A DNA stretch of 64,000 bases, taken from the NCBI RefSeq assembly GCF_049331405.1, contig NZ_CP186274.1:3038001-3102000 (forward strand). Direction: 5' to 3'. The notes beneath the pieces were generated by a model. The model did no database searches, was not told the DNA's origin, and saw only the letters and a list, made by a program, of their open reading frames with translations. A program made the translations under genes and the position numbers. Below, piece after piece: positions 29,472 to 39,099 of the stretch. Each line of letters starts with the position of its first letter. Position 1 is the first letter of the stretch. The stretch is from PoT sp049331405. Its GTDB lineage: Bacteria; Planctomycetota; Planctomycetia; Isosphaerales; Isosphaeraceae.

Positions 29472-31312
29472 ACTGGTCTCATATGAAGACGTTCATCTGG
29501 TTGCGCTGGCGTCTGGCCGCGAACCAGTGGCGTCGATATGGCAAGCTCAACGCGATCCTGATGTCGATCATCATCGTCGCGATTCTGGTCGTGACCATCC
29601 CCATGTTCATCGGGTCGCTCGTCCTCGGGATCTACGTCATCCCCAAGGCGCAGCCCGAGCACCTGATGTATGCCTGGGACGCGATCGTCGTCGCGTTCCT
29701 GTTCTTCTGGTTGCTCGGCCTGCTCACGGAATTGCAGAGGACCGAGTCGCTGTCCCTCTCCAAATTCATGCACCTGCCCGTGACGGTCACGGGGGCGTAC
29801 ATCATCAATTATGTCAGTTCATTGGTAAGGCTGAGCCTGATCTTCTTCGGCCCGATCATGCTGGGGTACTGCCTGGCGCTCGTCATCACGAAGGGGTTCG
29901 TGATGGTCCTGGCCCCGCTGCTGACGGCCGCATTCCTGCTGATGATCACGGCCCTGACTTACCAGTTCCAGGGGTGGCTCGCCTCGCTGATGAGCAACCC
30001 CAGACGCCGGCGTTCGGTGGTCGTTGGCATCACCATGAGCTTCGTCGTACTGGCCAATTTACCGAACCTGATCAACTTCTCCGGAGCCTGGAAACAACCC
30101 ATCCAGAAGGGACAGACTCAGTATCAGGTCGAGATGGAGAAGCTGAACGCCGAACTCGCGGCCCAGAAACTCGACGTCCAGGAGCACTCTCGTCGGGTCA
30201 ATGAGCTCAACGAGAAGCGCAATCGCGAGTTCATCGAGTCTTACCAGAAACTCAACCAGAAGGTCGATCGGATCGCGACGATCGCGAACACCGCCTTGCC
30301 GATCGGCTGGCTCCCGCTGGGGGTGAGGGCCGCCTCCGAAGGTCGTCCCCTCCCGGCGCTCCTGGGCCTCTTCGGCATGACGCTCATCGGTGGTGTGAGC
30401 CTCTGGCGAGCCTACAACACGACCGTCGGCATCTATCAGGGGCGATTCACCAACGACGGGGGAAGGGGCGAGCCGGAGCCCGTCGCCATTGTCGAGACGC
30501 CGGGCGTCGAGCGCAAACCGGGGATGCTCGAGGTCCGACTGCCGATCGTGTCGGAGCCGGTATCGGTCATCGCGGCGGCGACCCTGAAGTCGCTCATCCG
30601 GTCGCCCGAAGCCAAGATGATGCTCCTGTCTCCGATCATCATGTGCGTCGTCTTCGGTTCGATGCTCGTCAAGGTCGGCTCCTCATTCTCGACCGACATG
30701 AGGCCGTTGATCGCGATAGCGACGATGGCGAGCGTACTGTTCGGCGTGATGCAGCAGATGGGCAACTTGTTCGGCTTCGACCGCGACGGGTTCCGCGTAT
30801 TCGTGCTCTGTGCGGCGAGGCGTCGGGACATCCTCCTCGGCAAGAACCTGGCCTTCGCCCCCATCGCCCTGGGTCTGTCGTTCATCCTGCTGATCGTGCT
30901 TCAGGTCGTCTACCCGATGTCGATCGACAGGTTCCTCGGCATGATCCCGCAGTTTGTGACGATGTACCTTATCGCGTGCTTGCTGACGAATGTGTTGTCG
31001 ATCTACACGCCCTTGCACATCGCCCTGGGCTCGATGAAGCCCGCGAAGGTCAAGCTCACCACGGTCCTGATTCAGGTCCTGACAGGCCTCGTGGTCTTCC
31101 CGATAGCCCAGGCCGTGACCATTTTCCCCTACGGCCTCGAGTTCCTCGCGAAGACCCTTGGCTGGACCTCCCACTTCCCGGTCTTCCTGATCCTGGCGGT
31201 CCTCGAGTGCGCCTTCGTGATCTTCCTCTACGACGTCCTCCTGAACTGGGAGGGCGAGATGCTCCAATCCCGCGAGCAGAAGATCCTCGAAGTCGTCACC
31301 AGCCGGGATTGA
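29468..31312 (+). CDS. ABC transporter permease
   Basis: 614 residues, about 12 hydrophobic helices in two groups around a cytosolic or external loop (NAELAAQKLDVQEHSRRVNEL, a coiled coil). Six helices lie in residues ~30-290 and the rest in ~375-600. It is translationally coupled to the ATPase gene. The substrate cannot be told. The operon ends at a strong terminator. Confidence 0.85.
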   Translation: MNWSHMKTFIWLRWRLAANQWRRYGKLNAILMSIIIVAILVVTIPMFIGSLVLGIYVIPKAQPEHLMYAWDAIVVAFLFFWLLGLLTELQRTESLSLSKFMHLPVTVTGAYIINYVSSLVRLSLIFFGPIMLGYCLALVITKGFVMVLAPLLTAAFLLMITALTYQFQGWLASLMSNPRRRRSVVVGITMSFVVLANLPNLINFSGAWKQPIQKGQTQYQVEMEKLNAELAAQKLDVQEHSRRVNELNEKRNREFIESYQKLNQKVDRIATIANTALPIGWLPLGVRAASEGRPLPALLGLFGMTLIGGVSLWRAYNTTVGIYQGRFTNDGGRGEPEPVAIVETPGVERKPGMLEVRLPIVSEPVSVIAAATLKSLIRSPEAKMMLLSPIIMCVVFGSMLVKVGSSFSTDMRPLIAIATMASVLFGVMQQMGNLFGFDRDGFRVFVLCAARRRDILLGKNLAFAPIALGLSFILLIVLQVVYPMSIDRFLGMIPQFVTMYLIACLLTNVLSIYTPLHIALGSMKPAKVKLTTVLIQVLTGLVVFPIAQAVTIFPYGLEFLAKTLGWTSHFPVFLILAVLECAFVIFLYDVLLNWEGEMLQSREQKILEVVTSRD

Positions 31313-31342
31313 GAACTTGAGGAGAAGTTCGGACCTTCGAAA

Positions 31343-31383
31343 CGCCATCGCGGCCCCAACCGGCCGCGATGGCGATCTTTTTT
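31343..31383 (+). terminator. Strong Rho-independent terminator
   Basis: Perfect 13-bp arms CGCCATCGCGGCC (31343-31355) and GGCCGCGATGGCG (31362-31374), loop of 6, followed by TCTTTTTT. It ends the ABC operon and isolates the kinase gene that follows. Confidence 0.95.
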
Positions 31384-31484
31384 CATGATGTCCCGAATCG
31401 ACCATGATAAGATGGCCTCGGCTCGGATCCTCGTCGCCTTCCACCGGCTTAGTTCTCAATAAATTAAGATAAGCGAGGCCTCAC

Positions 31485-32744
31485 TTGGAACTGATCATTG
31501 CCCTCTTCCAGGCGTATTCGGCGGTGAAGGACGTGGCGCAGGCCTCCGAGGGAATTTCGGACTGGGTCCTCGATAAGATCATGTGGTGGAGTAAGAAAGC
31601 CACGACATCCGCGATCGATAAACAGGTCATGAGTATGGGGGGAGCTAACGACGCCGAGATCCGCAAGGCGGCCGCGACGATCTTCGCCAAATCCCCCAAA
31701 TCATCGGCCACGGAAGCCAAGCGCGAGGAGCTGATCAGCCTGATGATCAACATGTCGCGGAACATACGCTATCGCAGCGCCTTTGGCTCCATGAGTGGCA
31801 GCACCTTCAGAAGCGAACAGTCGCTGATTAGCCTTGTCGTTGGGCTGGAGCCTGTTCGGCACGCGAATGAACCTGTCGTAAAAGGTTCCCCCTGGGTCTT
31901 GAAACGACACCTCGGGATGGGGAGCTTCGGCGAAGTCTGGATGGCCCAGAATCCGGACTTTCCCCTCCCGCGTGCGTACAAGTTCTTCACGAATGATCAA
32001 TCGGGCGAATGGTTGCGCCGGGAGCAAGAGGGCCTCAGGCCGTTGCTCAAAGCGTTAGGAGGACATCCTCATATTGTCAAGTTTGAGGATGTACAATCGC
32101 AGAATTGCGACCATCCATACCTGGCCTTCGAGTACATGGGAGGAGGCTCGCTCGAGCAATGGATCGTCAGCGACAAGGATAGACGGCCGGACATCGATTC
32201 TTCTGAGATCATCCGCCAGGTCGTCGCCGGCCTGGCGGCGGCACACACGCAGAACATCGCACACCGGGACATCAAACCGGCGAACATCCTCCTCACCGAG
32301 GGGCCCGACGTGCGGGTCAAGATCGGGGATTTCGGCCTCGCGAAGTTGATGGGCACCGCCAGAACCCATTCGCAACTGGCTTCGCTCACCGGCATGGTCG
32401 GGACGATCCTCTACCTCCCGCCCGAGGCCCAGCAACGAGGCATTCAGCGTAAATCGAAGCAGGACGACGTCTTCGCCGTGGGAGTCGTCTGGTACCAACT
32501 CGCCATGGGAGCGATTGAACGTCCCCCCTATGATTTCGCCGAACGCCTGCGGTCGAAGGGGATCGACTCCTACACGATCGGCCTGATCGAGCGCTGCCTG
32601 GCTCACCCCGACCGACGGTTCCGCGACGCCCAGGAACTCCAGGCAGCTTTGACCGACAACATCCCGCCGATCACTTCCTTCGAGCCAGGTACGCCCGACG
32701 TGCAGTATCTTGCGAGAGAATACCTCTCGACCCTCTCCCGCTAA
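31485..32744 (+). CDS. Ser/Thr protein kinase with unrecognised N-terminal domain
   Basis: 419 residues from TTG 31485; an in-frame stop at 31470 rules out a longer protein, and GAGG lies 7 bp upstream. Residues 1-125 are helical (LFQAYSAVKDVAQASEGISD) and match no domain I know. Residues ~135-395 are a complete Hanks kinase: LGMGSFGEV loop, AYKFF lysine (Lys166), HRDIKPAN (260-267), DFGLAKL (282), GTILYLPPE. There is no membrane helix, unlike most planctomycete receptor kinases, so it should be cytosolic. It faces, tail to tail, the FtsK-like/winged-helix operon and is fenced off from the ABC operon by a terminator. Confidence 0.9.
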   Translation: MELIIALFQAYSAVKDVAQASEGISDWVLDKIMWWSKKATTSAIDKQVMSMGGANDAEIRKAAATIFAKSPKSSATEAKREELISLMINMSRNIRYRSAFGSMSGSTFRSEQSLISLVVGLEPVRHANEPVVKGSPWVLKRHLGMGSFGEVWMAQNPDFPLPRAYKFFTNDQSGEWLRREQEGLRPLLKALGGHPHIVKFEDVQSQNCDHPYLAFEYMGGGSLEQWIVSDKDRRPDIDSSEIIRQVVAGLAAAHTQNIAHRDIKPANILLTEGPDVRVKIGDFGLAKLMGTARTHSQLASLTGMVGTILYLPPEAQQRGIQRKSKQDDVFAVGVVWYQLAMGAIERPPYDFAERLRSKGIDSYTIGLIERCLAHPDRRFRDAQELQAALTDNIPPITSFEPGTPDVQYLAREYLSTLSR

Positions 32745-32790
32745 CGCTTCCCGGCCAGGGGTTGAACAGCCCTTTCGAATCCGACATTTC

Positions 32791-32822
32791 AGAAGGCTCG
32801 ATCCGGGCGAATTGAGCCTTCT
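32791..32822. terminator. Stem-loop between convergent genes
   Basis: Nine-base perfect arms AGAAGGCTC (32791-32799) and GAGCCTTCT (32814-32822) with a 14-base loop lie between the kinase and FtsK-like genes. No T-run is seen, so it is a weak candidate for a bidirectional terminator. Confidence 0.35.
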
Positions 32823-32841
32823 ACACCGGTGCCAAAGTCTC

Positions 32842-35800
32842 TCATCCCTCGATCTTCAGGATTCGCTCGAGTTCTTCCTGGGTGACGTACGGGCTCTGAA
32901 GCCTGAGCAACTCGCCCCCTCGCTTCCAGAAGAGGTCTCCCTTGCCGAGGAGGTTCTCGGCTTCGGGAGAACCCAGGATGAGGTCGCTCCCGGCCTTGGA
33001 CGAGACACTCAGCGCGATGCGGCCTGGGAGATTCTCGCGAAGTAATGGCGTGACGACGTCCTTATCCGGACGCTGAGTCGACAGGATCAAATGGATCCCG
33101 GCGGCCCTCGCCATGGCTCCGATCCGTTTCAGGAGATCGACGGTGACCTTCTTCGACTCCTTGTCTTCGAGGAAGCTGGCGAATTCGTCGATGACGATGA
33201 CGATCCTCGGCAGAAGTTCGGGAGGCAACTGGGAGACGTTGCTGAGTTTCTTCGCCTCGAGGAGTCGATACCGTCGATCCATCTCGGCCATGCACGACTC
33301 GATCGTCGGCAATGCCTCATCGAGGCTATACGCAACCGGGAACCGCAGATAAGGACTTGTCCCTCGGAGGTTGAAGGTCACTCTCTTAGGATCGATCAAG
33401 ACGAACTGGAGCCTGTCGGACGAGAGCCGGCTTGCCATCGCACCGATCGTAGCCCGGAGGAATTCGCTTTTCCCGCTCCCCGTCGTTCCCGCCACCAGGA
33501 TATGGCAATCCGAGGGCTCGGCAAGGTTGAGCCAGTGACTCTGCCCGGTCACATCTTTCCCGACCGGGAACGCCGGCAAGTCCTGCAGCGATTGCGGCGG
33601 ATCCGCCAGGGCCTCATCCAGCTTCACCACCGACCGATCCGGCAACTGGATATCAATACTGATACATCCCGCCTGCGATCCCACGATCGGCACGACCTTG
33701 AGCCCGAGCGAGATCCGCAAGTCCACCGCCTTATTGCTGACCCCCTTGAAGTTCGTCTTCCCCATCGGCCGCACTCGGAGCCTTGCGAAAGTTGGTCCCA
33801 CCTCAAACCCGTCCTCCTCGACCGATTGCCCGAGCAAATTCAGCTTCTTGACCGCCTCTGTTAGCTTCGTCGCGGCCCAGGTATCTGTATCAGGTTTTGG
33901 CTTGACCGGAGGCTTATCACTACTACCTGGCGCTACCTTGGGCTCTGGGATTGGCTTTGGAGCAGGTGGAGCGACGGAGGCAGGAACCGTTTGAGGAGCC
34001 GGGGAAGTCACTGGGACGGCATGGTTTCCGTTACTGACCAACGCCGCGGTATCTGATGGCTTACTTGGCCTCGCGCCTGCTCTTTTCCATCTACCGAGCA
34101 TCTTGAAAAGGTCGAGGTTGTCAATAAGGCCAGTTTTGATGACGAGGTCGCGACAATCCTCGGCCGAGAGTGTGACACCCTCGAGGATAAACTCCCGCGC
34201 GTTGGCCCGTTCCAATAAAGCCGCCAGACATTCCGTGGCGTAATACGTCATCGGAAAATCTTCGAGCGGCATGATTCTGAGCCTGCCCTCTTTGAGAGCG
34301 GCATTAACGTTAGTACGAGCTTGAGGACCGAGATCCAGATCTCGTTTGGGATGGATGACCACGGCGCCGACAACTGGATCGGCAGATGCATTAAATATGG
34401 CATTGAAATAGTGACCAAGGCTTTTTGTTGCCTCTTGTTTGGAGAGGGCCACTAGGATCGATTGAGATTCCTCGCCAGGACCTCCCGCGAGTGTGACCAT
34501 TGCGCCTGGACGTGGATTCGAAGCCGTGGCTCTAACAGCCTTATCGCGCACGTCGACGATGCGTACTCCGCCGAAATTTCGCATGCGTTGGGCTGAGTTG
34601 GCTAGCTTAAGCGCCTCGAGGACTCCACGATAAAGACGATCCTCGGGCAGGTACGACGCAGCCCTTTCGGGAGCTTGGCGGATAACTTCGACCTCACGGT
34701 TCCATTCGTTTATGAATAATCTTTCGAGATTAATAGGCGTTGGTTCATCGCCGTTTGTAAGGTCGATCTCGCCCTGTGAACCCTCTTCGATCCATTTGCT
34801 CAATTCGGAATCGCACTTTTGGATTAAGGCTCGGGGAGTCGGCCCGTGTTCTCGGACGAGCTGTGATATGGAGACGTTCTTGATTGGCCAAGTCGCGTCT
34901 CGATCAGGCTGTCGTCCCGACCATGAAGTAAGCCGGCTCTTTATCAGTCGAAGGCCCTGCTCCGGCTGCAGGCGTTCAAGTTTGAACTCGGGTTGTTTTA
35001 CCCGCATTTTGAAGGCAGAAAAGGCATTCTTGTAGAACTTGTCCCACTGATCTTTGAAGCAGCTTAGAACGAGTTGTACAGGGACGGCTTGCAAAAGATC
35101 CATCATCGAGGAGCTGAATCGGTTGATTGCATCAGCATTGTCGCCCTGAAGTAACGCCTCGATCTGATCGCAGCAGATCATCATCGGACGTTCATGACTG
35201 AATAGGGCGGGAATAGATCGAATTACCTCGAGCGCAGTCGGAGGTTCCTCAGGTAGATTGAGGGCTGATCGCTCAAGGTCCGGTAGATCTTGGCCTTGGA
35301 GCCAACGACGTGCCGTTCCGGACCATGGTGTCGGCGCCCAGCCGAGGGCTAAGGCTCTGACGATCCCAGCGTCCTGCGGAAGAATTTGGATCAGTGAGTC
35401 AGCCAGCTTTGCGAAAGGCTCGAGATTCTTCACTTGCTTGACAATCTCGAGCACCGCCTCGGAATGTTCGTCGAGTCGACGATGCATGGTCTCATGTCGA
35501 GCGGCGAGCGTTGGAGGCAGGTTTGCAAAGTAGGCAGCGAATGCAGGCCTACAGATTCGGGCCAGCCCAAGCTCTAGAGGGGAATGTCCACCCTCCGGCG
35601 ACCGAAATAGTGCCTCGATCACATGCCAGCGGATATGGTCGAGTGGAGCAGTGCGTTCCTCAAACGCAGGTACAAACACGAAGAAGACTTCGTGGCCAAT
35701 CAAGTGCTCGATTCGCCCGAAAAGGTGAGTCTTACCGTACCCGGGCGGTCCGATCATCGTGGCGATCATCTGCCCCGGATCAGACTCTGATCGTCCTCGT

Positions 35801-35925
35801 AGGCGGCTAACTTCTTCGACAAGCCACTTGGTGATGCCTTGATTGAGCTCTGGGACATCCCACTCAGGCCGGAAGTTGCGGCTATTGTTTAAGCGACTCT
35901 CGCGAAAGGGATTCTCGAACAACAT
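32842..35925 (-). CDS. P-loop ATPase fused to FtsK/SpoIIIE-type motor
   Basis: 1027 residues. N-terminal ATPase ~25-390: Walker A GPPGYGKTH (59-67), Walker B-like MMICCDQIEAL with Asp253, looking like an AAA+/STAND module. Middle ~440-620 is an alpha/beta region I cannot name (RIVDVRDKAV, AVVIHPKRDLDLG). A Pro-rich linker 637-680 follows. Residues ~685-775 resemble the FtsK alpha domain, and ~785-1010 are the motor: GTTGSGKS (813-820), DPKR (845-848), VIVIDEFASF, ILSTQRPDKDVV. It lacks the membrane helices and gamma DNA-reading domain of cell-division FtsK. An AGGAG site overlaps the stop of the winged-helix gene. It probably pumps DNA in response to a signal; a defence role is inference. Confidence 0.85.
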   Translation of the reverse strand: MLFENPFRESRLNNSRNFRPEWDVPELNQGITKWLVEEVSRLRGRSESDPGQMIATMIGPPGYGKTHLFGRIEHLIGHEVFFVFVPAFEERTAPLDHIRWHVIEALFRSPEGGHSPLELGLARICRPAFAAYFANLPPTLAARHETMHRRLDEHSEAVLEIVKQVKNLEPFAKLADSLIQILPQDAGIVRALALGWAPTPWSGTARRWLQGQDLPDLERSALNLPEEPPTALEVIRSIPALFSHERPMMICCDQIEALLQGDNADAINRFSSSMMDLLQAVPVQLVLSCFKDQWDKFYKNAFSAFKMRVKQPEFKLERLQPEQGLRLIKSRLTSWSGRQPDRDATWPIKNVSISQLVREHGPTPRALIQKCDSELSKWIEEGSQGEIDLTNGDEPTPINLERLFINEWNREVEVIRQAPERAASYLPEDRLYRGVLEALKLANSAQRMRNFGGVRIVDVRDKAVRATASNPRPGAMVTLAGGPGEESQSILVALSKQEATKSLGHYFNAIFNASADPVVGAVVIHPKRDLDLGPQARTNVNAALKEGRLRIMPLEDFPMTYYATECLAALLERANAREFILEGVTLSAEDCRDLVIKTGLIDNLDLFKMLGRWKRAGARPSKPSDTAALVSNGNHAVPVTSPAPQTVPASVAPPAPKPIPEPKVAPGSSDKPPVKPKPDTDTWAATKLTEAVKKLNLLGQSVEEDGFEVGPTFARLRVRPMGKTNFKGVSNKAVDLRISLGLKVVPIVGSQAGCISIDIQLPDRSVVKLDEALADPPQSLQDLPAFPVGKDVTGQSHWLNLAEPSDCHILVAGTTGSGKSEFLRATIGAMASRLSSDRLQFVLIDPKRVTFNLRGTSPYLRFPVAYSLDEALPTIESCMAEMDRRYRLLEAKKLSNVSQLPPELLPRIVIVIDEFASFLEDKESKKVTVDLLKRIGAMARAAGIHLILSTQRPDKDVVTPLLRENLPGRIALSVSSKAGSDLILGSPEAENLLGKGDLFWKRGGELLRLQSPYVTQEELERILKIEG

Positions 35926-35938
35926 CGATTATTGGCTC

Positions 35939-36940
35939 CTAACCTACGACGATGTAGAAGAGGGTTTCGTTCATCCCTGGAATCGAATCATCGAGTTGCT
36001 CTTGAGTCGCGTCGCGATTGTCGCTGATCGCGATTACCTCTAGTTGACCATCACTTCGCATTTCCTTCACGATTCGATCGAAAACAGCATGAGTTGCCAG
36101 TGCTTCCCCAAGGTTGCTGCCCACGAGTTGACGCAATTCGTGAATCGGGATTAGATCTTTCCCTGCATACTTGCCTGTACGAAGTTGATCCAGAAACTTG
36201 GAAATCTCCAACGGACTTAAGGTCTTTGGAGGCGTCTCAAGGTTGTCCATATCCACTGTTGGAAGTTCACCAGACTCCGCACTTACTGCGGCAACATGAA
36301 GCACCTTGGATTGACGAGCGGTAGTGAGCAAGGCATTCAGGGTCTCGCCGGTCAGCGTGAAGCTGACGGCCTCGTGCTGCTTGGAGGAGGCGAGGGCCGC
36401 AGCGCCTTTTTCGGGGTTGAGCTCGAAGCTGATCGAGACTCCCCGCTTCAGCACGGTCAGGCATTGCTTGTCGACGAGCTCGGCGAGGTGGTAGTCGATC
36501 GTCTCGGGGGCGGCCTTGACGTCGAATTCGAGCTGGCCGACGGCGGCGCGGCTCTTGAGCTTGCCGTTCAGGTCGGAGCGGGTGAGCTTTTGCTCCTTCG
36601 CCCGGAACACTTGCAGGAGGATGAAGGCCTCTTGTGCCTGCAAAAGTTCGTCGGAGAAGTCGGGGCGGGCAGGGCGGAGGTGGGCGATACCTTCGCGGGT
36701 CAGGCGATAGGCCGCGTTGGGGCGAGGATGCGGGGCGTCCTGGGCACCGCCGCTGATCGCCAGGAAGCCCTGCTCGATCAGGCTGGCGAGCGTCTGGTTG
36801 GCCTCGGCCGGGTCAGTTCCCTTCTTCGTGCCGATTCCGAGCTTCTTCTTGAGCTCGGCGGCGGTAAGCCTGGGATCGTTGAGCCTCTCGAAAATTCTCA
36901 GCACGGCGATCCGTTGCGGCTCGGAAGTCGTTTCGACCAT
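35939..36940 (-). CDS. Tandem winged-helix protein upstream of FtsK-like gene
   Basis: 333 residues. Two winged-helix-like units: ~1-85 (RIAVLRIFERLNDPRLTAAELKKKLGIG, NQTLASLIEQGFLAI, YRLTREGIAHL) and ~95-185 (LTRSDLNGKLKSRAA, ETIDYHLAELVDKQCL). The C-terminal half (~190-333) is unknown, ending in MNETLFYIVVG. It lies 13 bp before the FtsK-like gene and their signals overlap, so the two form an operon. It may read DNA for the motor, taking the place of the missing gamma domain, or regulate the operon. The 3' third is AT-richer than the 5' part. Confidence 0.75.
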   Translation of the reverse strand: MVETTSEPQRIAVLRIFERLNDPRLTAAELKKKLGIGTKKGTDPAEANQTLASLIEQGFLAISGGAQDAPHPRPNAAYRLTREGIAHLRPARPDFSDELLQAQEAFILLQVFRAKEQKLTRSDLNGKLKSRAAVGQLEFDVKAAPETIDYHLAELVDKQCLTVLKRGVSISFELNPEKGAAALASSKQHEAVSFTLTGETLNALLTTARQSKVLHVAAVSAESGELPTVDMDNLETPPKTLSPLEISKFLDQLRTGKYAGKDLIPIHELRQLVGSNLGEALATHAVFDRIVKEMRSDGQLEVIAISDNRDATQEQLDDSIPGMNETLFYIVVG

Positions 36941-37238
36941 GGGATCTCCTCATGAGGACAATTCCAAATCGCAACTATATTAACCGGCTGGACTTCGAAG
37001 AATCTATGATCTGCTGTCGCAAGATCAGGTCAGAAGTCCAGGATTACCGATGCTTTGACCGAATGATTAAGAATTCGTATGGACATGAGATGCAATAGGA
37101 TAGCCGAGGTTTTTGTGAGTGCTCTCCTCGCGGCTACGCGAAGACGTCCAGCACTCGGAGCCGGGTATCTTCTCGTCGGCACTCCGAGCAAAATAGGCGT
37201 GGTGTAAATTCGAGCGAATCCTACTGAGGCAGGGCAAG
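36941..37238. other. Intergenic region between divergent genes
   Basis: About 300 bp between the winged-helix gene and the first sulfatase gene. It is moderately AT-rich near 36960-36990, where the winged-helix operon promoter is expected. No gene or hairpin is convincing. Confidence 0.4.
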
Positions 37239-38726
37239 GTGATCTCAACGACGGGTCGCACGATGGACCAGCCGCCGGTTCGAGTCGGATTGACGTGGAA
37301 GCCAGGGGCTCGGCTATTGCTCGGGTGCATCCCTTGGGTCCTGCTGGGGATCTGGGCTCAACCGGCTTCGGTCGAGGCCGATGAGGCGAGGCGCCCGAAT
37401 ATCCTGTTCCTCCTGACGGACGACCAGCGTCCGGATACCGTCGACGCGCCTGGCGTTCGCATCGTCTCCACGCCGAACCTCGACCGGCTCGCCCGCCGAG
37501 GCACGAGGTTCACCAGGGCCATTTCCCCGTATCCGTTGTGCGTCCCGAGTCGGGCGGAGATCCTCAGCGGTTGCTCGGCGTTCCGGAACGGGTTCTGCCC
37601 GCCGTTCAGCCACCAGGCGAGGCTCGACCTCACGACCTGGCCGGAAGCTATGCGACGCGCCGGGTATCACGCGTGGTACGTGGGCAAGTGGCACAGCGCG
37701 GGCCGGCCGACGACCCGAGGCTATGAAAGAAGCCTTGGCCTGTTTGGTGAGGGGCTCACGCTCTATCCACCGCAACGCGATTCCCTCGGCCGGCTGACCA
37801 CCGGGTATCCAGGCTGGGTGTTTCAGGATGATGCCGGCAAGTTGTACCCCGAACGCGGCGTGGGGCTGAGCGGCGACACCAGCGCGACCCTGGCCGATGC
37901 CGCCATCACCTTGCTCGACACGCAACCCAGGGAGCCGTTCTTCCTCCACGTCAACTTCACGGCACCGCATGACCCGCTCATCATGCCGCCCGGATATGTC
38001 AGGAAGTATCGGCCGGAGGACATACCTCTGCCGCCGAACTTCCTGCCTCGCCACCCTTTCGACCACGGCAGCCTCGGGGGGCGGGATGAGGAACTCTGGC
38101 CCTGGCCTCGCACGCCGGAGATGGTCAAGAGCGAGTTGGCCGTCTATTACGCGGTGATCTCCCACATGGATGAGCAGATCGGTCGCATCCTCGACGCGCT
38201 CGATCGAAATGGCCAGGCCGGGGACACCATCGTCGTCTTCTCGAGCGATCATGGCCTGGCGATCGGGAGTCATGGTCTACGCGGCAAACAAAATATGTAT
38301 GAACATACGGTCGGCGTCCCGCTCATCCTCGCTGGGCCGGGAATTCCCAAGGGGCAACGCTGCGATGCCCAGGTCTACCTGCGCGAACTCTATCCCACCC
38401 TGTGCGATCTTGCCGGCGTGCCGATCCCTGCGTCGGTCGAAGCCCGGAGCTTCGTGTCTGTCCTCGGAGATCCGAAGACACCATTTCGCGAATATGCCTT
38501 TGCGTATTACACCGATACGCAGCGGATGGTGCGTGGGGATCGCTGGAAGCTCATCGACTATCCCAAGATCCACAAGCAGCAACTTTTTGACCTTCGCGAG
38601 GATCCCGCGGAAACCTTCGATCTTTCGGAAGACCCTGGCCGAACCGACACAATCCGCACCCTCCGAACGGCATTGGACCGGTGGCAAGACCAGGTGGGCG
38701 ACCCACTTCGCAAATCACTGAGATAG
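37239..38726 (+). CDS. Sulfatase, Cys-type
   Basis: 495 residues from GTG 37239 (GAGG ~9 bp upstream); ATG 37263 is a possible shorter start. N-terminal export segment LLLGCIPWVLLGIWA. Alkaline-phosphatase-superfamily sulfatase: NILFLLTDDQRPDTV metal Asp pair, CVPSRAEILSG with the Cys that must become formylglycine, GKWHSAG, and HDPLIMPPGY. Later SSDHGLAIGSHG supplies the second metal pair. It resembles iduronate- or choline-sulfatase-like members. The maturase is not in this window. Confidence 0.92.
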   Translation: MISTTGRTMDQPPVRVGLTWKPGARLLLGCIPWVLLGIWAQPASVEADEARRPNILFLLTDDQRPDTVDAPGVRIVSTPNLDRLARRGTRFTRAISPYPLCVPSRAEILSGCSAFRNGFCPPFSHQARLDLTTWPEAMRRAGYHAWYVGKWHSAGRPTTRGYERSLGLFGEGLTLYPPQRDSLGRLTTGYPGWVFQDDAGKLYPERGVGLSGDTSATLADAAITLLDTQPREPFFLHVNFTAPHDPLIMPPGYVRKYRPEDIPLPPNFLPRHPFDHGSLGGRDEELWPWPRTPEMVKSELAVYYAVISHMDEQIGRILDALDRNGQAGDTIVVFSSDHGLAIGSHGLRGKQNMYEHTVGVPLILAGPGIPKGQRCDAQVYLRELYPTLCDLAGVPIPASVEARSFVSVLGDPKTPFREYAFAYYTDTQRMVRGDRWKLIDYPKIHKQQLFDLREDPAETFDLSEDPGRTDTIRTLRTALDRWQDQVGDPLRKSLR

Positions 38727-39099
38727 GTTTCACTGATTCGATGGTTCGACCCAGTGGAAGCGTCGGTCGACTCATGGGCATAAGAGCGATCGAGGCGATG
38801 GGCGTAATACGGGAAGTTATGTCAGCGGCGAGCGTAAGGATTTCGTGTACGCTTCAAATGGCGTAGGCGTGGACGTTTATTGCGATTCTTCTATGCCCGG
38901 CCTTCTTGATTTTTCAGGCTGAACCTTGGCTCGAGTCAGACGTGGGCCGATGTAGGGATCAGTCGTCAGAATGGGGTTTGCCGTCGGCTGCGGCTGCTCC
39001 CTTGAGACCCGAGGTACTCTGGCCTAATCTTGGGCCGGGGTTCGTGGGGCAATCGCGGTTGAATTGCTCACAAATGTGGGCTTGGAGCGGAGCTGCTCA
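38727..39099. other. Intergenic region
   Basis: 373 bp between a sulfatase and the Crp/Fnr-type gene on the same strand. No terminator with a T-run, RNA gene or supported short gene was seen. Confidence 0.4.

Noticed and set aside
31485..36940. Assignment of the kinase/FtsK locus to BREX type 2 or Dnd/Ssp systems
   Set aside because: No methyltransferase, PglZ-like phosphatase or sulfurtransferase genes lie alongside; only the general classes (kinase, motor) overlap.
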